Source: JBDTRY01 sp039931435
Lineage (GTDB): Bacteria > Acidobacteriota > Thermoanaerobaculia > Gp7-AA8
DNA: 42,540 nucleotides
Direction of reading: 5' to 3'
Assembly (NCBI GenBank): GCA_039931435.1
Contig: JBDTRY010000009.1
Location: 1-42,540, forward strand
Below the pieces are notes generated by a model that was given only the letters and a program-made list of their open reading frames with translations, was not told the DNA's origin and searched no databases. Each line of letters starts with the position of its first letter. Positions within the stretch are counted from its first letter, which is position 1. Below are positions 1 through 6,767 of the stretch, piece by piece. The translations under genes were made by a program, and so were the position numbers.

Positions 1-1
1 C

Positions 2-37
2 CGGCTCTTCCCGATCACCGTGAATAATCCGGGCTAG
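2..37 (+). CDS. 3' end of a truncated upstream gene (tentative)
   Basis: The first bases can be read as a short open tail ending in TAG at 35-37, coding for RLFPITVNNPG. The third codon positions in this frame are mostly G or C, as in the real genes nearby. Frame 1 also ends at a stop (25-27) and cannot be excluded. The fragment is too short to assign a function. Confidence 0.3.
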   Translation, partial: RLFPITVNNPG

Positions 38-43
38 GAGTCT

Positions 44-86
44 GCGCGGCAGAAAAGGCGCCCTGCTGCGAAAGCGGATCGGCGGC
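44..86. repeat. Dispersed 43-bp repeat, copy 1
   Basis: This stretch matches 6041-6083 with a single mismatch (C50 versus A6047). It lies between the left-edge gene tail and the MarR-GNAT gene, outside any supported coding region. The bases just upstream (36-58) recur in inverted orientation at about 6179-6198, so the unit seems to have palindromic ends. It resembles a dispersed intergenic repeat. Confidence 0.75.
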
Positions 87-127
87 AAACCTTCGCATCC
101 ATGATGATTCCGCCGAGACCCGAGACC

Positions 128-172
128 CTCATCCGGCCCTCCGGGCCACCTTCTCCCGCCGGGAGAAGGGAG
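128..172. repeat. Palindromic intergenic repeat (CTCATCCGG...GGGAGAAGG type)
   Basis: A compact GC-rich palindromic unit pairs CCGGCCCTCC with the following GGGCC, and CTTCTCCCG with CGGGAGAAG. It sits in non-coding DNA downstream of the MarR-GNAT gene. A degenerate relative, with GGGGAGAAGG and CCCTCATCCGG elements, lies at about 6697-6742. Such units commonly occur between genes and may form hairpins in the mRNA 3' end. Confidence 0.5.
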
Positions 173-208
173 GACAACGGTACGAAGGGTCTGATGGGTG
201 AACGACGC

Positions 209-1120
209 CTAGAGCGCACGGCTGTACCAAGCGTCGCATTTCGAATGGCCGGTGTCTCCCAGCGGACCGGTGCGGGGTCTGAAACCGTTTTTCACATAAA
301 GATCGCGAGCTTCGTTCATCCGGCCCAGCGTCTCCAGATAGCAGGTCCTGAACCCCCGCTCCCGCGCAGCCTGAAGACAGTGCTCGAGCATCCGTTGTCC
401 GAACCCCAATCCTCGAATCTCACGGACGAAATACATTTTGCGAAGCTCGCAGACCGATTCGCCGGCTCCTGCCAGAGGCGCGATCCCGCCTCCGCCGAAG
501 ACTTCGCTGCCCCGGGCCAATACGAAGAACGCGGCGCGCTCCGCACGGTACGCCTCAAACATGCCCGAGACTTCCGGATCGTTGATCGAGTAGCCCTCAC
601 CCACCGCGCCATACTCCGGCATGACCGTACGGATGATGGCTTCCATCTGCGAGTTGTCCGACCGTCGAATGGGGCGGATGGACAGCGAGCGAATCGCGGC
701 CGATCGCGTCAGGGCTCGCGCATACAATTCCATTCCGCCCAGGACAGTCTCAATCTCACCGGCCGACAGCCGGGCCAGGGCCTGCTCTACCTGGTCATCG
801 GCGAAGGCATCAATCGAATTCAGCCTCCGCTTTCCGGAAGCCGTGAGCGTCACGGGCCGGGTGCGCTTCCCGGCCGGCGCGGTCTGCCGGATCCATCGTT
901 TTCGCTGAAGCTCGGCCAGCAGGCGACTGGCCGTGGACTTGTCCAGACGGAGGATCCTGCTCAGCTCCGTGAGCGAAAGCGAACCGTGCCGATCGATCTC
1001 CAGAAGGGCGTGACACTGGGAATGAGCAAGCGGCGGGTCACCGAAGTTGGGCCGCAGAAAGCCAAGTTCGCGGACGACGCGCCGGGAGGACTCACGGAGA
1101 GAAGAAACGGATTCGTTCAT
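209..1120 (-). CDS. MarR-family regulator fused to GNAT acetyltransferase
   Basis: This is a 303-aa two-domain protein. Residues 1 to about 145 form a MarR-type winged helix-turn-helix (LSLTELSRILRLDKSTASRLLAEL as recognition region, then a wing rich in Arg and Lys). Residues from about 150 to the end form a GNAT N-acetyltransferase fold with the acetyl-CoA loop region REIRGLGFGQRML and the C-terminal YVKNGF motif. Such fusions are a known family of ligand-responsive regulators that may also acetylate a small substrate; the substrate is unknown here. I chose the ATG at 1120 rather than the upstream start because it follows GGTGGGG and leaves the operator at 1136-1159 outside the gene. The palindromic operator suggests autoregulation. 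It is transcribed divergently from the small protein at 1353. Confidence 0.9.
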   Translation of the reverse strand: MNESVSSLRESSRRVVRELGFLRPNFGDPPLAHSQCHALLEIDRHGSLSLTELSRILRLDKSTASRLLAELQRKRWIRQTAPAGKRTRPVTLTASGKRRLNSIDAFADDQVEQALARLSAGEIETVLGGMELYARALTRSAAIRSLSIRPIRRSDNSQMEAIIRTVMPEYGAVGEGYSINDPEVSGMFEAYRAERAAFFVLARGSEVFGGGGIAPLAGAGESVCELRKMYFVREIRGLGFGQRMLEHCLQAARERGFRTCYLETLGRMNEARDLYVKNGFRPRTGPLGDTGHSKCDAWYSRAL

Positions 1121-1135
1121 GGCCACCCCACCAAT

Positions 1136-1159
1136 AGTTGCATGATACAACTGAAGTTG
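1136..1159. promoter_or_regulatory. Probable MarR-type operator upstream of the MarR-GNAT gene
   Basis: AGTTG at 1136-1140 and CAACT at 1148-1152 form a 17-bp palindrome in which 7 of 8 pairs match, and a third half-site AGTTG follows at 1155-1159. The size and symmetry are typical of MarR dimer sites. On the minus strand the centre reads TATCAT, a plausible -10 box, so binding would block transcription of the adjacent gene. That function is inferred. Confidence 0.6.
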
Positions 1160-1352
1160 AGAGGGAGAGCTCCGGCCCATGTTTCATTACAGCAACGATT
1201 GCCGGAGAGCGAAGCCGGGCCTCTCGTCTCTCTCAGCAGCCTCGAGCCTCGAAGTTTCCATGATTCCCTCCTGCCCGGCGACGCTGATCGGAGGATAATT
1301 TCCCGCTGCCGGAGCTCCCGGCAGAGGCGTCGACAGGAAGAAAGGATCCAAC

Positions 1353-1646
1353 ATGATCGTGATCAGAAACGTGTTTCGCTGCAAACCTGGCCAGGCAAAA
1401 AAACTGGTCGAGATGTTCAAGGCGACCATCACAACCTCCGGCGGGGCGATGGGACCGACCAGAATCCTCACGGACCTCTCCGCTCCATTCTGGACGGTGG
1501 TCTTCGAAAACGAGGCGGAGTCCCTGGCAGCATGGGAAACTCAGTTCAACACCGTGGGCAGTGCCGAGAGCGAGGCGCGCAAGCACATGGCTGGATACAT
1601 GGATCTCGTGGAGGGTGGCCACCGCGAGATTTTCAAGATCGAGTAG
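1353..1646 (+). CDS. Small dimeric alpha-beta barrel protein (ABM/NIPSNAP-like)
   Basis: A 97-aa protein beginning MIVIRNVFRCKPGQAKKLV, the usual first strand and helix of the dimeric alpha-beta barrel fold shared by antibiotic-biosynthesis monooxygenase-like and NIPSNAP-like proteins. The later pattern (WTVVFENEAESLAAWE) fits the second strand and helix. There is no signal peptide, so it should be cytosolic. AGAAAGGA upstream of the ATG is a good ribosome site. Whether it has catalytic activity cannot be told from sequence. It is alone on its strand, about 230 bp from the divergent MarR-GNAT gene, and could be regulated by it, though no operator lies directly at its own start. Confidence 0.75.
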   Translation: MIVIRNVFRCKPGQAKKLVEMFKATITTSGGAMGPTRILTDLSAPFWTVVFENEAESLAAWETQFNTVGSAESEARKHMAGYMDLVEGGHREIFKIE

Positions 1647-1650
1647 TTCA

Positions 1651-1664
1651 GCCCGGCGCCGGGC
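1651..1664. terminator. Short GC palindrome after the 1353 gene
   Basis: A perfect 14-bp palindrome (GCCCGGCGCCGGGC) starts 5 bases after the stop codon and could fold into a 5-bp stem with a 4-base loop. There is no T tract, so intrinsic termination is doubtful. Confidence 0.2.
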
Positions 1665-1877
1665 GTGACCAGGGACGATGCACGATTCAAACTGACCGGC
1701 CATGCCAGGGTCGCCGAGCGGCAGATCAATGTCCTCGACGTAAAGCGTCGGGTACCCATTGCAGACCTTCGCCGTGTGGAAGTGGAGATTTCTCCGCGCG
1801 GCAGCGGCACTGTGAAGCTCACCCCGCCCCCGCGGACCGGCAGAGCATTTGCACTACGCAGGGCGGGAGGAAAGGCT

Positions 1878-2066
1878 ATGGCTGAGAAGAAACGGGAACT
1901 GATCGAGCCGCACAAAGGCGACAAGCGCTACGTTCGTCGGGACGACAAAGGACAATTTTCAGAAGTGGTGGACGTCGGGAAGTCTCTGGCCCAGGACCAG
2001 CGCAAGAAAGCCAAAACCGTCTCCAAGCCCGGGCAGGGAGACAAGGGCGACCGCAAGTCCAAATGA
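1878..2066 (+). CDS. Small basic conserved protein
   Basis: A 62-aa, very hydrophilic protein rich in Lys, Arg and Asp, containing KGDKRYVRRDDKGQFSEVVDVG and a Lys-rich tail. The KGDKRYVRRDxxGxF pattern recurs in small uncharacterised proteins of many bacteria. The ATG at 1878 is preceded by GGGAGGAAAGG, an excellent ribosome site, so the longer open frame back to 1665 is not needed. It has no membrane segment or signal peptide. It ends 16 bp before the convergent ABC-F gene. Its function is unknown; the charge suggests nucleic acid or ribosome contact, but this is only a guess. Confidence 0.75.
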   Translation: MAEKKRELIEPHKGDKRYVRRDDKGQFSEVVDVGKSLAQDQRKKAKTVSKPGQGDKGDRKSK

Positions 2067-2082
2067 GCGAGGTGCCAGAGCT

Positions 2083-3714
2083 TCAGGAGTGCACGCCGGG
2101 AGCTTCGCGCCCGGTGCGTTCTACATATTCGGGATAGGAACCGCCGTACGTGAGGGGACGATCGTGTTCGTCGCCGGCAAGCTCCAGCACCCGGCTGGCC
2201 AGGCCTCGAAGAAAGGTCCGGTCGTGGGAGACAAAGAGCATGGTTCCTTCGAAATCTGCCAGGGCCTCGACGAGCATCTCCTTCGTAGCCAGATCGAGAT
2301 GATTGGTGGGCTCGTCCAGAACGAGAAAGTTCGGTGGGTCGAGGAGCATTCTCGCCAGGACCAGCCGGGATTTTTCGCCGCCCGACAGTGATCGAATCTG
2401 CTTCTCGACGTCGTCCCCCGAGAACTGAAAGGCTCCCAGCAGACTGCGCAGGGCGCCGACGCTCTCCATTGGAAAATCCTTCTGCATCTGCTCCCAGACG
2501 GTGAGGTCGAAGTCGAGCAGGTCCAGCGATTGCTGCGAGAAGTATCTCAGCTTGAGGCTGGCGCCGAGGCGAACGGTACCGTCATCCGGCTGGAGCGCTC
2601 CCGCCACCATCTTCAGAAGTGTCGACTTGCCGGCGCCATTTTTGCCCATCACGCACCAGCGCTCGCCGCGCCGGATGTGAAAATCAAAATTCTCGTAGAT
2701 GCTGCGCCGTCCGAAACGCTTGGCCATCCCTTCGATGAGAACGACGTCGTCCCCCGATCTTGGTGGTTGCCGGAAGTCGAAGCGCACCACTCTCCGCTTT
2801 TTCGGCAACTCGATGCGTTCGATCTTGTCCAGGGCTTTGACCCGGCTCTGCACCTGCGCCGCTTTCGCGGCGTGCGCTGCGAAGCGCTCGATGAAACGTT
2901 GTTCCTTGGCCAGCTTGGCCTGCTGGCGTCCGTAGGCTGCTTCCTGATTGGCCTCACGAATCTCCCGTTCCCGCAGGTAGAACTCGTAGTCGCCGGAGTA
3001 GGTGATGATCTCTCCTCCGTCGATCTCAATGACCTTGGTGACGATTCGGTTCATGAAGTCCCGATCGTGAGAGGTCATGAGCAACGTAGAGGCGAGCCCT
3101 TTCAGATAGGTCTCGAGCCAGAGGATCGATTCGATGTCCAGGTGATTCGTCGGCTCATCGAGGAGAAGGACATCGAAGGTGCCCAGAAGGATACGGGCCA
3201 TGGACACGCGCATTTTCCACCCGCCCGAGAGCGCGCCGACGTCGCCGTCGATCTGCTCGTCATCAAAACCGAGACCGAGCAGGACCTCCCGGGCCCGCGC
3301 TTCCAGTTCATATCCCCCGAGGTGTTGATACTCTTCCTGCACCTCTCCGAAACGAGCCAGAACGCGCTCGAAATCGGCAGATTGATCCGGGTGCGACATC
3401 AGCTGCTCAAGCTCGATCAGCTCGTGGTGAAGGTCTCCCAGACGCCCGCTGCCGGCGATGGCTTCGTCCAGAACAGGACGTCCGCTCATCTCATCGACCT
3501 CCTGGCGGAAGAGGCCCACGGTGAGTTTTTTCGGAATGCTGACGGTTCCCTCCTCCGGCTCCTCTTCGCCGGTGATCATGCGGAAAAGCGTCGACTTCCC
3601 CGCACCGTTGGGACCAACCAACCCCACCTTCTCACCGGGATTGAGCTGGAACGACGCGTCCACGAAGAGGACCTGCTTGCCGTACTGCTTGCTGACATCG
3701 GTAAAGGCGATCAT
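2083..3714 (-). CDS. ABC-F family ATPase (ribosome-associated type)
   Basis: This 543-aa protein has two complete ABC ATPase domains and no membrane segments. The first Walker A (GPNGAGKST) is at residues 34-42, followed by an LSGG signature and LLLDEPTNHLD. The second half repeats GKNGAGKST, LSGGEKSR and LVLDEPTNHLD. Between them lies a charged helical linker of about 80 residues (RQQAKLAKEQRFIERFAAHAAKAAQVQSRVKALDKI type), the P-site tRNA interaction motif region of ABC-F proteins. Known members (EttA, Uup, YheS, YbiT) act on the ribosome, some giving antibiotic resistance; I cannot assign this one to a subgroup. It is a single gene, convergent with the 1878 gene. Confidence 0.95.
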   Translation of the reverse strand: MIAFTDVSKQYGKQVLFVDASFQLNPGEKVGLVGPNGAGKSTLFRMITGEEEPEEGTVSIPKKLTVGLFRQEVDEMSGRPVLDEAIAGSGRLGDLHHELIELEQLMSHPDQSADFERVLARFGEVQEEYQHLGGYELEARAREVLLGLGFDDEQIDGDVGALSGGWKMRVSMARILLGTFDVLLLDEPTNHLDIESILWLETYLKGLASTLLMTSHDRDFMNRIVTKVIEIDGGEIITYSGDYEFYLREREIREANQEAAYGRQQAKLAKEQRFIERFAAHAAKAAQVQSRVKALDKIERIELPKKRRVVRFDFRQPPRSGDDVVLIEGMAKRFGRRSIYENFDFHIRRGERWCVMGKNGAGKSTLLKMVAGALQPDDGTVRLGASLKLRYFSQQSLDLLDFDLTVWEQMQKDFPMESVGALRSLLGAFQFSGDDVEKQIRSLSGGEKSRLVLARMLLDPPNFLVLDEPTNHLDLATKEMLVEALADFEGTMLFVSHDRTFLRGLASRVLELAGDEHDRPLTYGGSYPEYVERTGREAPGVHS

Positions 3715-3810
3715 GCGCGGGATGGAACAGAAGCGGGTACGGAACTCTTCCGGCCTGAAGCTCTGCTCGCCCCTCGAACTGCCCGCAGGGCATTCACACG
3801 ACTTGCGCGG

Positions 3811-3860
3811 CGGGTCATCCTGAAGCGTCGAGCGAAGGATCTCTTCTACCTTCCCGGTTG
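3811..3860 (+). repeat. GTCATCCTGA...GGATCTC repeat, copy A
   Basis: About 50 bp match 4021-4070, with a 33-bp identical core at 3814-3846. The unit is itself partly palindromic around its GCGTCGAGCG centre. It lies in the spacer between divergent genes. Relatives with C in place of T (GTCATCCCGA) occur at 12037 and about 14500. Confidence 0.8.
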
Positions 3861-3890
3861 CAACGTGAGGAAGGGCACGAGTCTCGTTGA

Positions 3891-3928
3891 CGAGATCCTT
3901 CGGCCGCTTCGCTCCCTCAAGGATGACA
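3891..3928 (-). repeat. GTCATCCTGA...GGATCTC repeat, inverted copy B
   Basis: Read on the minus strand, this stretch begins GTCATCCTTGAGGGAGCG and ends GAAGGATCTC, so it is an inverted relative of copy A. Copies A and B face each other across about 45 bp and could form a long imperfect hairpin in RNA. Confidence 0.65.
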
Positions 3929-4020
3929 AGTCCTCCACGTCCCGTAAAAACGCGGGGCGTTTCATTAGAAGTGGGAATGGCGCAGGCACCGGTGTCGCAG
4001 GCATGACACGACTACCAGGG

Positions 4021-4070
4021 CGTGTCATCCTGAAGCGTCGAGCGAAGGATCTCTTCGAGCTTCCCTGTTG
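4021..4070 (+). repeat. GTCATCCTGA...GGATCTC repeat, copy C
   Basis: A direct copy of the 3811-3860 unit, with the 33-bp core (4024-4056) identical to 3814-3846. The near-perfect match between two copies 210 bp apart implies recent duplication or gene conversion. Confidence 0.8.
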
Positions 4071-4246
4071 CTCAAAAGGACCGCCGAACATGAGAATTGT
4101 CGGCCACTTCCCTTGACAACGGAACCGAGAGAGCAGAGCGAGCGGCGAGGCGCGCCGCCTCCTCCCGGGATTATTCTTCTGCGCTTTCGGTTGTCATCCT
4201 ATAGACTCCCGGCTCCCATCAGCCGAAGCGAAACTGCGCGGCGTAC

Positions 4247-4681
4247 GTGCCGCGCGAAAGAGAGGATGTCATTTCTGCCAAGATCTTCGTAGGAAACCTG
4301 AGTTTCAACACCACGAAAGACGAGCTCGAGCAGCTTTTTGCTCAGGAAGGGTCGCTTCAGGAGGTTTTCCTCCCTACCGACCGCGAGAGTGGCCGTCCTC
4401 GAGGTTTCGCATTCGTTACCTACAATTCAGATGACGACGCCGTCCGGGCCATCGAGAAATTCAACGGCCAGGAACTGGGCGGTCGGGCTCTGCGTGTGAA
4501 CTCGGCCGACGAGCGCCCCCGCAGGGCACCGTCATTCAGTCCCTTTGCTGGCGGTGGTGGAGGAGGCGATTCCCGCCCATTCGGCGGAGGCGGAGGCGGC
4601 GGTGGTGGTGGCGAACGTTTCGGTGGAAACAAGCCGAAGGGAAGCCGGCGCAACATCCGCGGCAAGAAGCGCTCGCTCTAA
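4247..4681 (+). CDS. RRM-type RNA-binding protein with glycine-rich tail
   Basis: One RNA recognition motif (RNP2 IFVGNL, RNP1 RGFAFVTY) is followed by a flexible tail of Gly runs with Arg and Phe, ending in a basic Lys/Arg segment. This architecture matches bacterial and cyanobacterial glycine-rich RNA-binding proteins, often cold-induced and cytosolic. The start is uncertain. The open frame begins at GTG 4247, which has no ribosome site. Family members usually begin MSAKIFVGNLSF, and here that register starts at ATT 4271, preceded by AGAGAGG at 4259-4265 with ideal spacing. Initiation at AUU, as in infC, would give exactly MSAKIFVGNLSF. The ATG at 4266 is out of frame and soon meets a stop. 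Two dispersed repeats lie upstream. Confidence 0.85.
   Translation: MPREREDVISAKIFVGNLSFNTTKDELEQLFAQEGSLQEVFLPTDRESGRPRGFAFVTYNSDDDAVRAIEKFNGQELGGRALRVNSADERPRRAPSFSPFAGGGGGGDSRPFGGGGGGGGGGERFGGNKPKGSRRNIRGKKRSL
4259..4273 (+). promoter_or_regulatory. Ribosome binding site pointing to an ATT start codon
   Basis: AGAGAGG at 4259-4265 is followed five bases later by ATT at 4271-4273, in frame with the RRM protein and at the position where related proteins have their initiator Met. No ATG, GTG or TTG lies in frame at a suitable distance. Confidence 0.45.
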
Positions 4682-4844
4682 ACCTTCGCCTTTCGGGAGC
4701 ACGTCTACTTCCGGATTACCCTCACTTCCTTCTCACGACATGATCCGCGCGCGGCGCCCCGGTGCCGCGCGCCTCTCTCCTCCTGGCAGTATCATGAACC
4801 TCCGGCCCGCTCGACACCGCAGCGCGGACAGCGCAGGAGGATTC

Positions 4845-5648
4845 ATGAGACACGTTGCCACAATCCTTCTCACTCCGTTTTTCTCCTCCTCTCTTCTCGC
4901 CTCGGATGCCTACGTTCTTCGCTTCAACCTTCCTGGCGCACCACTCGACATCTGTACCCAGGTGATCTGGGCGGATCAACTCGTTTTTCATAACGGAGGC
5001 CCGCTCGCCGAGGTTGTGCGACTGGTCGGAACGAGCTATCCCCTTCCGCCTTCGTTCGCACCGAGGCAGTTCACGCTGGCACCGGGACAGACGGTGTCGC
5101 TTGCCGGCGCCGTTGGAGCCGACTGGGAGCCTCCGGCACCGTTCATCGGAGTCGCCCATCTCGATCTTCCGCAGGACGTCGCGGTGCTCAGTCGCCAGCT
5201 CGTGCAGGTACTTCATGGCAGGGAGGGATGTCCCCTTCTCTCACCGACCTACGTCTCCGGCCAGGGTGCGGTTCCGCAGCCCGTCTATGCAAAACTCACC
5301 GAACGAGGATCTCCGCAGATTCATCCGGGTGCAGACCTTCCGGGCATCGACGCACGAACGAACGTGACCGTTTACAACGGAGGCGAAGAACCGGCGGCGG
5401 TTTCTATTGAGCTCCGGCAGAGCTGCGACGACGTCCTCGTGGAGACTCGAAAATTGATCGTTGCACCCAACAGCGTGGCCTCAGCGTACGGACTGCGTTC
5501 AGCCCCATTCACCTGCGACGGAACCGCGCCGGACCCGCAGCCAGTCCTCTACGTGCGCGTCATCAGCGACCAGCCCTCGCTGAGTTGGGTCTCGACGCTG
5601 GCGAACGACGTGGCCCTCCCCCGCGTGAACATCACGGCAACACCCTGA
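4845..5648 (+). CDS. Secreted protein of unknown function
   Basis: A 267-aa protein with a clear signal peptide (MRHVATILLTPFFSSSLLAS, cleavage probably before DAYVLRF). The mature part is rich in Pro, Val and Ser with beta-strand-like periodicity and a few Cys (DICTQ, REGCP, RQSCDD, FTCDG), which suggests a disulphide-linked beta-sandwich outside the cytoplasm. GCAGGAGG ends five bases before ATG 4845, so the longer open frame reaching back into the RRM gene is rejected. The gene lies 163 bp after the RRM gene and 18 bp before the lipoprotein at 5667, with which it probably forms an operon. I do not recognise a family. Confidence 0.8.
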   Translation: MRHVATILLTPFFSSSLLASDAYVLRFNLPGAPLDICTQVIWADQLVFHNGGPLAEVVRLVGTSYPLPPSFAPRQFTLAPGQTVSLAGAVGADWEPPAPFIGVAHLDLPQDVAVLSRQLVQVLHGREGCPLLSPTYVSGQGAVPQPVYAKLTERGSPQIHPGADLPGIDARTNVTVYNGGEEPAAVSIELRQSCDDVLVETRKLIVAPNSVASAYGLRSAPFTCDGTAPDPQPVLYVRVISDQPSLSWVSTLANDVALPRVNITATP

Positions 5649-5666
5649 TCCATTGAAGGAGCCTCC

Positions 5667-6038
5667 ATGAGAACACTGGGACTGTCCATCGTTCTGCTTT
5701 TCCTGTCGTTGAGCCTCGGATCCTGCAGGAAACACCACGACATTACCGATGACTTTCAGGAGTCGACCGAACGGGGCCTGAAGGGAATCAAGGACGCCCA
5801 GGCACTGCAGCAGCGATCTCGATGGCAGCATCCCAATGATCCCGTGATCAAGGATGCCATCGAAAAATATGAGCTGGGAAAAATGGACGTGCACACCGTC
5901 GTCGTCACGGCCACCTCCCAGCCCGATGAGCTCAACAACTACACGGTCACGGCGCAGGTCAACGGCGAGACGCGTTCCTATACGCTAAGCAAAGCTGACG
6001 ACGGATCGTGGAGCGTGCAGCCAGCGGGCGGGAGCTAG
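5667..6038 (+). CDS. Small predicted lipoprotein
   Basis: A 123-aa protein with a type II signal peptide: hydrophobic stretch GLSIVLLFLSLS, then lipobox LGSC with the lipidated Cys at residue 20. The mature part is charged and ends in a small beta-rich segment (TVVVTATSQPDELNNYTVTAQVNGETRSYTLS region). It should be anchored in an envelope membrane. GAAGGAG precedes the ATG. Only 18 bp separate it from the secreted protein upstream, which suggests co-transcription. The family is unrecognised. Confidence 0.8.
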   Translation: MRTLGLSIVLLFLSLSLGSCRKHHDITDDFQESTERGLKGIKDAQALQQRSRWQHPNDPVIKDAIEKYELGKMDVHTVVVTATSQPDELNNYTVTAQVNGETRSYTLSKADDGSWSVQPAGGS

Positions 6039-6040
6039 TG

Positions 6041-6083
6041 GCGCGGAAGAAAAGGCGCCCTGCTGCGAAAGCGGATCGGCGGC
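6041..6083. repeat. Dispersed 43-bp repeat, copy 2
   Basis: Identical to 44-86 except for one base. It starts three bases after the lipoprotein stop codon. Confidence 0.75.
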
Positions 6084-6178
6084 CCGTATTCGACCCGATT
6101 CTCGTCACGTAGAACCACTATGCCCGCTCGAATCGGATCGAATCTGGACTCGCCGCTCCACTCTCTCGCGGTCGGGCG

Positions 6179-6198
6179 TTTCTGCCGCGTAGACTCCT
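6179..6198. repeat. Inverted arm of the 43-bp repeat family
   Basis: TTTCTGCCGCGTAGACTCCT is the reverse complement, with one mismatch, of the sequence at 36-55 that leads into repeat copy 1. With copy 2 at 6041 it brackets about 160 bp between two convergent genes, so the whole may be one palindromic element. Confidence 0.5.
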
Positions 6199-6200
6199 GG

Positions 6201-6629
6201 TCAGGACGGCATTTCGTCGAAGCCTTCCGAGGTTGAAAGACCGTCGGCGCCGAGGTCCAGGGAGTGAGCGAGCGTGAGCAGCCACTCCCCGTCCTTCTGA
6301 ACGAAGATGTCGGTGAAGGCGGTCCGGGCCTCGATGCGTCGATCGTCTTCGAGACGGACGAGTGCCCGCTGGATTCCCGCGGCGATGGCCACGTCCCCAG
6401 TAAAGGCCACCGTCAGCGGGGCGGCGCTGACGTCCATGATCTCCAGCGGCGAGCCGGTGATGGAGAGCACGAAGGCTTCCCGATCCTGACGCGTCCCGAT
6501 GGCATCAATATGCACGAAGGAAGCATCAAGATGCTTCATCAACACCGCTTCGTCGCGATCCTGAATGGCCGTGAAGATGGCCCGCTCCACCCGCTGCACC
6601 CGTACCGACTCTTTCGCTTCATCGAACAT
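6201..6629 (-). CDS. NTF2-like (SnoaL/DUF4440 type) protein
   Basis: A 142-aa cytosolic protein with the NTF2-like cone fold pattern: N-terminal helix (ESVRVQRVERAIFTAIQDRDEAVLMKHLD type), the strand FVHIDAIGTRQDREAFV, and C-terminal strands ending TAFTDIFVQKDGEWLLTLAHS. The last pattern (F.D.....DG.W....) is characteristic of DUF4440/SnoaL-like proteins. Members are enzymes or ligand-binding proteins of varied function, so nothing specific can be assigned. The ATG at 6629 has no strong ribosome site. It is convergent with the lipoprotein gene and lies downstream of the FG-GAP gene on the same strand, 138 bp away across a repeat-like spacer. Confidence 0.8.
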   Translation of the reverse strand: MFDEAKESVRVQRVERAIFTAIQDRDEAVLMKHLDASFVHIDAIGTRQDREAFVLSITGSPLEIMDVSAAPLTVAFTGDVAIAAGIQRALVRLEDDRRIEARTAFTDIFVQKDGEWLLTLAHSLDLGADGLSTSEGFDEMPS

Positions 6630-6767
6630 GGATTCGGGAGAATATCGCAGGAGCCGCCCGCAGGGCTACGCACAAGGTACAGTGCAACCCAGGCCTCGAC
6701 GGGGAGAAGGACTGGTTCAATCTACGTCGCCCCTCATCCGGACTTCTGGGTGCAAGCCCACTTCGCC

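Larger units (their letters stand above)
3715..4246. other. 532-bp non-coding spacer with dispersed repeats
   Basis: I see no supported gene here. The spacer separates the divergently transcribed ABC-F and RRM genes and carries three copies of one repeat family, listed separately. A TTGACA hexamer lies at 4113-4118 and a TATAGA hexamer at 4200-4205, but neither has a good partner at the right distance, so no promoter is called. A GC-rich inverted stretch (GGCGAGGCGCGCCGCC) lies at about 4143-4160. Confidence 0.6.

Noticed and set aside
101..1885. 594-codon plus-strand open frame
   Set aside because: It lies opposite the clear MarR-GNAT gene and has an unnatural composition rich in Arg, Gly and Pro with no domain; a shadow of GC-rich coding DNA.
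3800..4070. Possible CRISPR array
   Set aside because: Only three units, one inverted, with unequal spacing and no cas genes.
2530..4116. 528-codon plus-strand open frame
   Set aside because: It runs antisense to the ABC-F gene and then through repeats; no recognisable protein features.
4113..4118. TTGACA as -35 box for the RRM gene
   Set aside because: No acceptable -10 hexamer at 15-19 bp downstream.
4545..4615. Tandem DNA repeat in the RRM gene tail
   Set aside because: It is the GGN codon run of a glycine-rich protein tail, normal for this family.
4545..4844. Longer start for the secreted protein at 4845
   Set aside because: It would overlap the RRM gene and bury the signal peptide; ATG 4845 has an excellent ribosome site.
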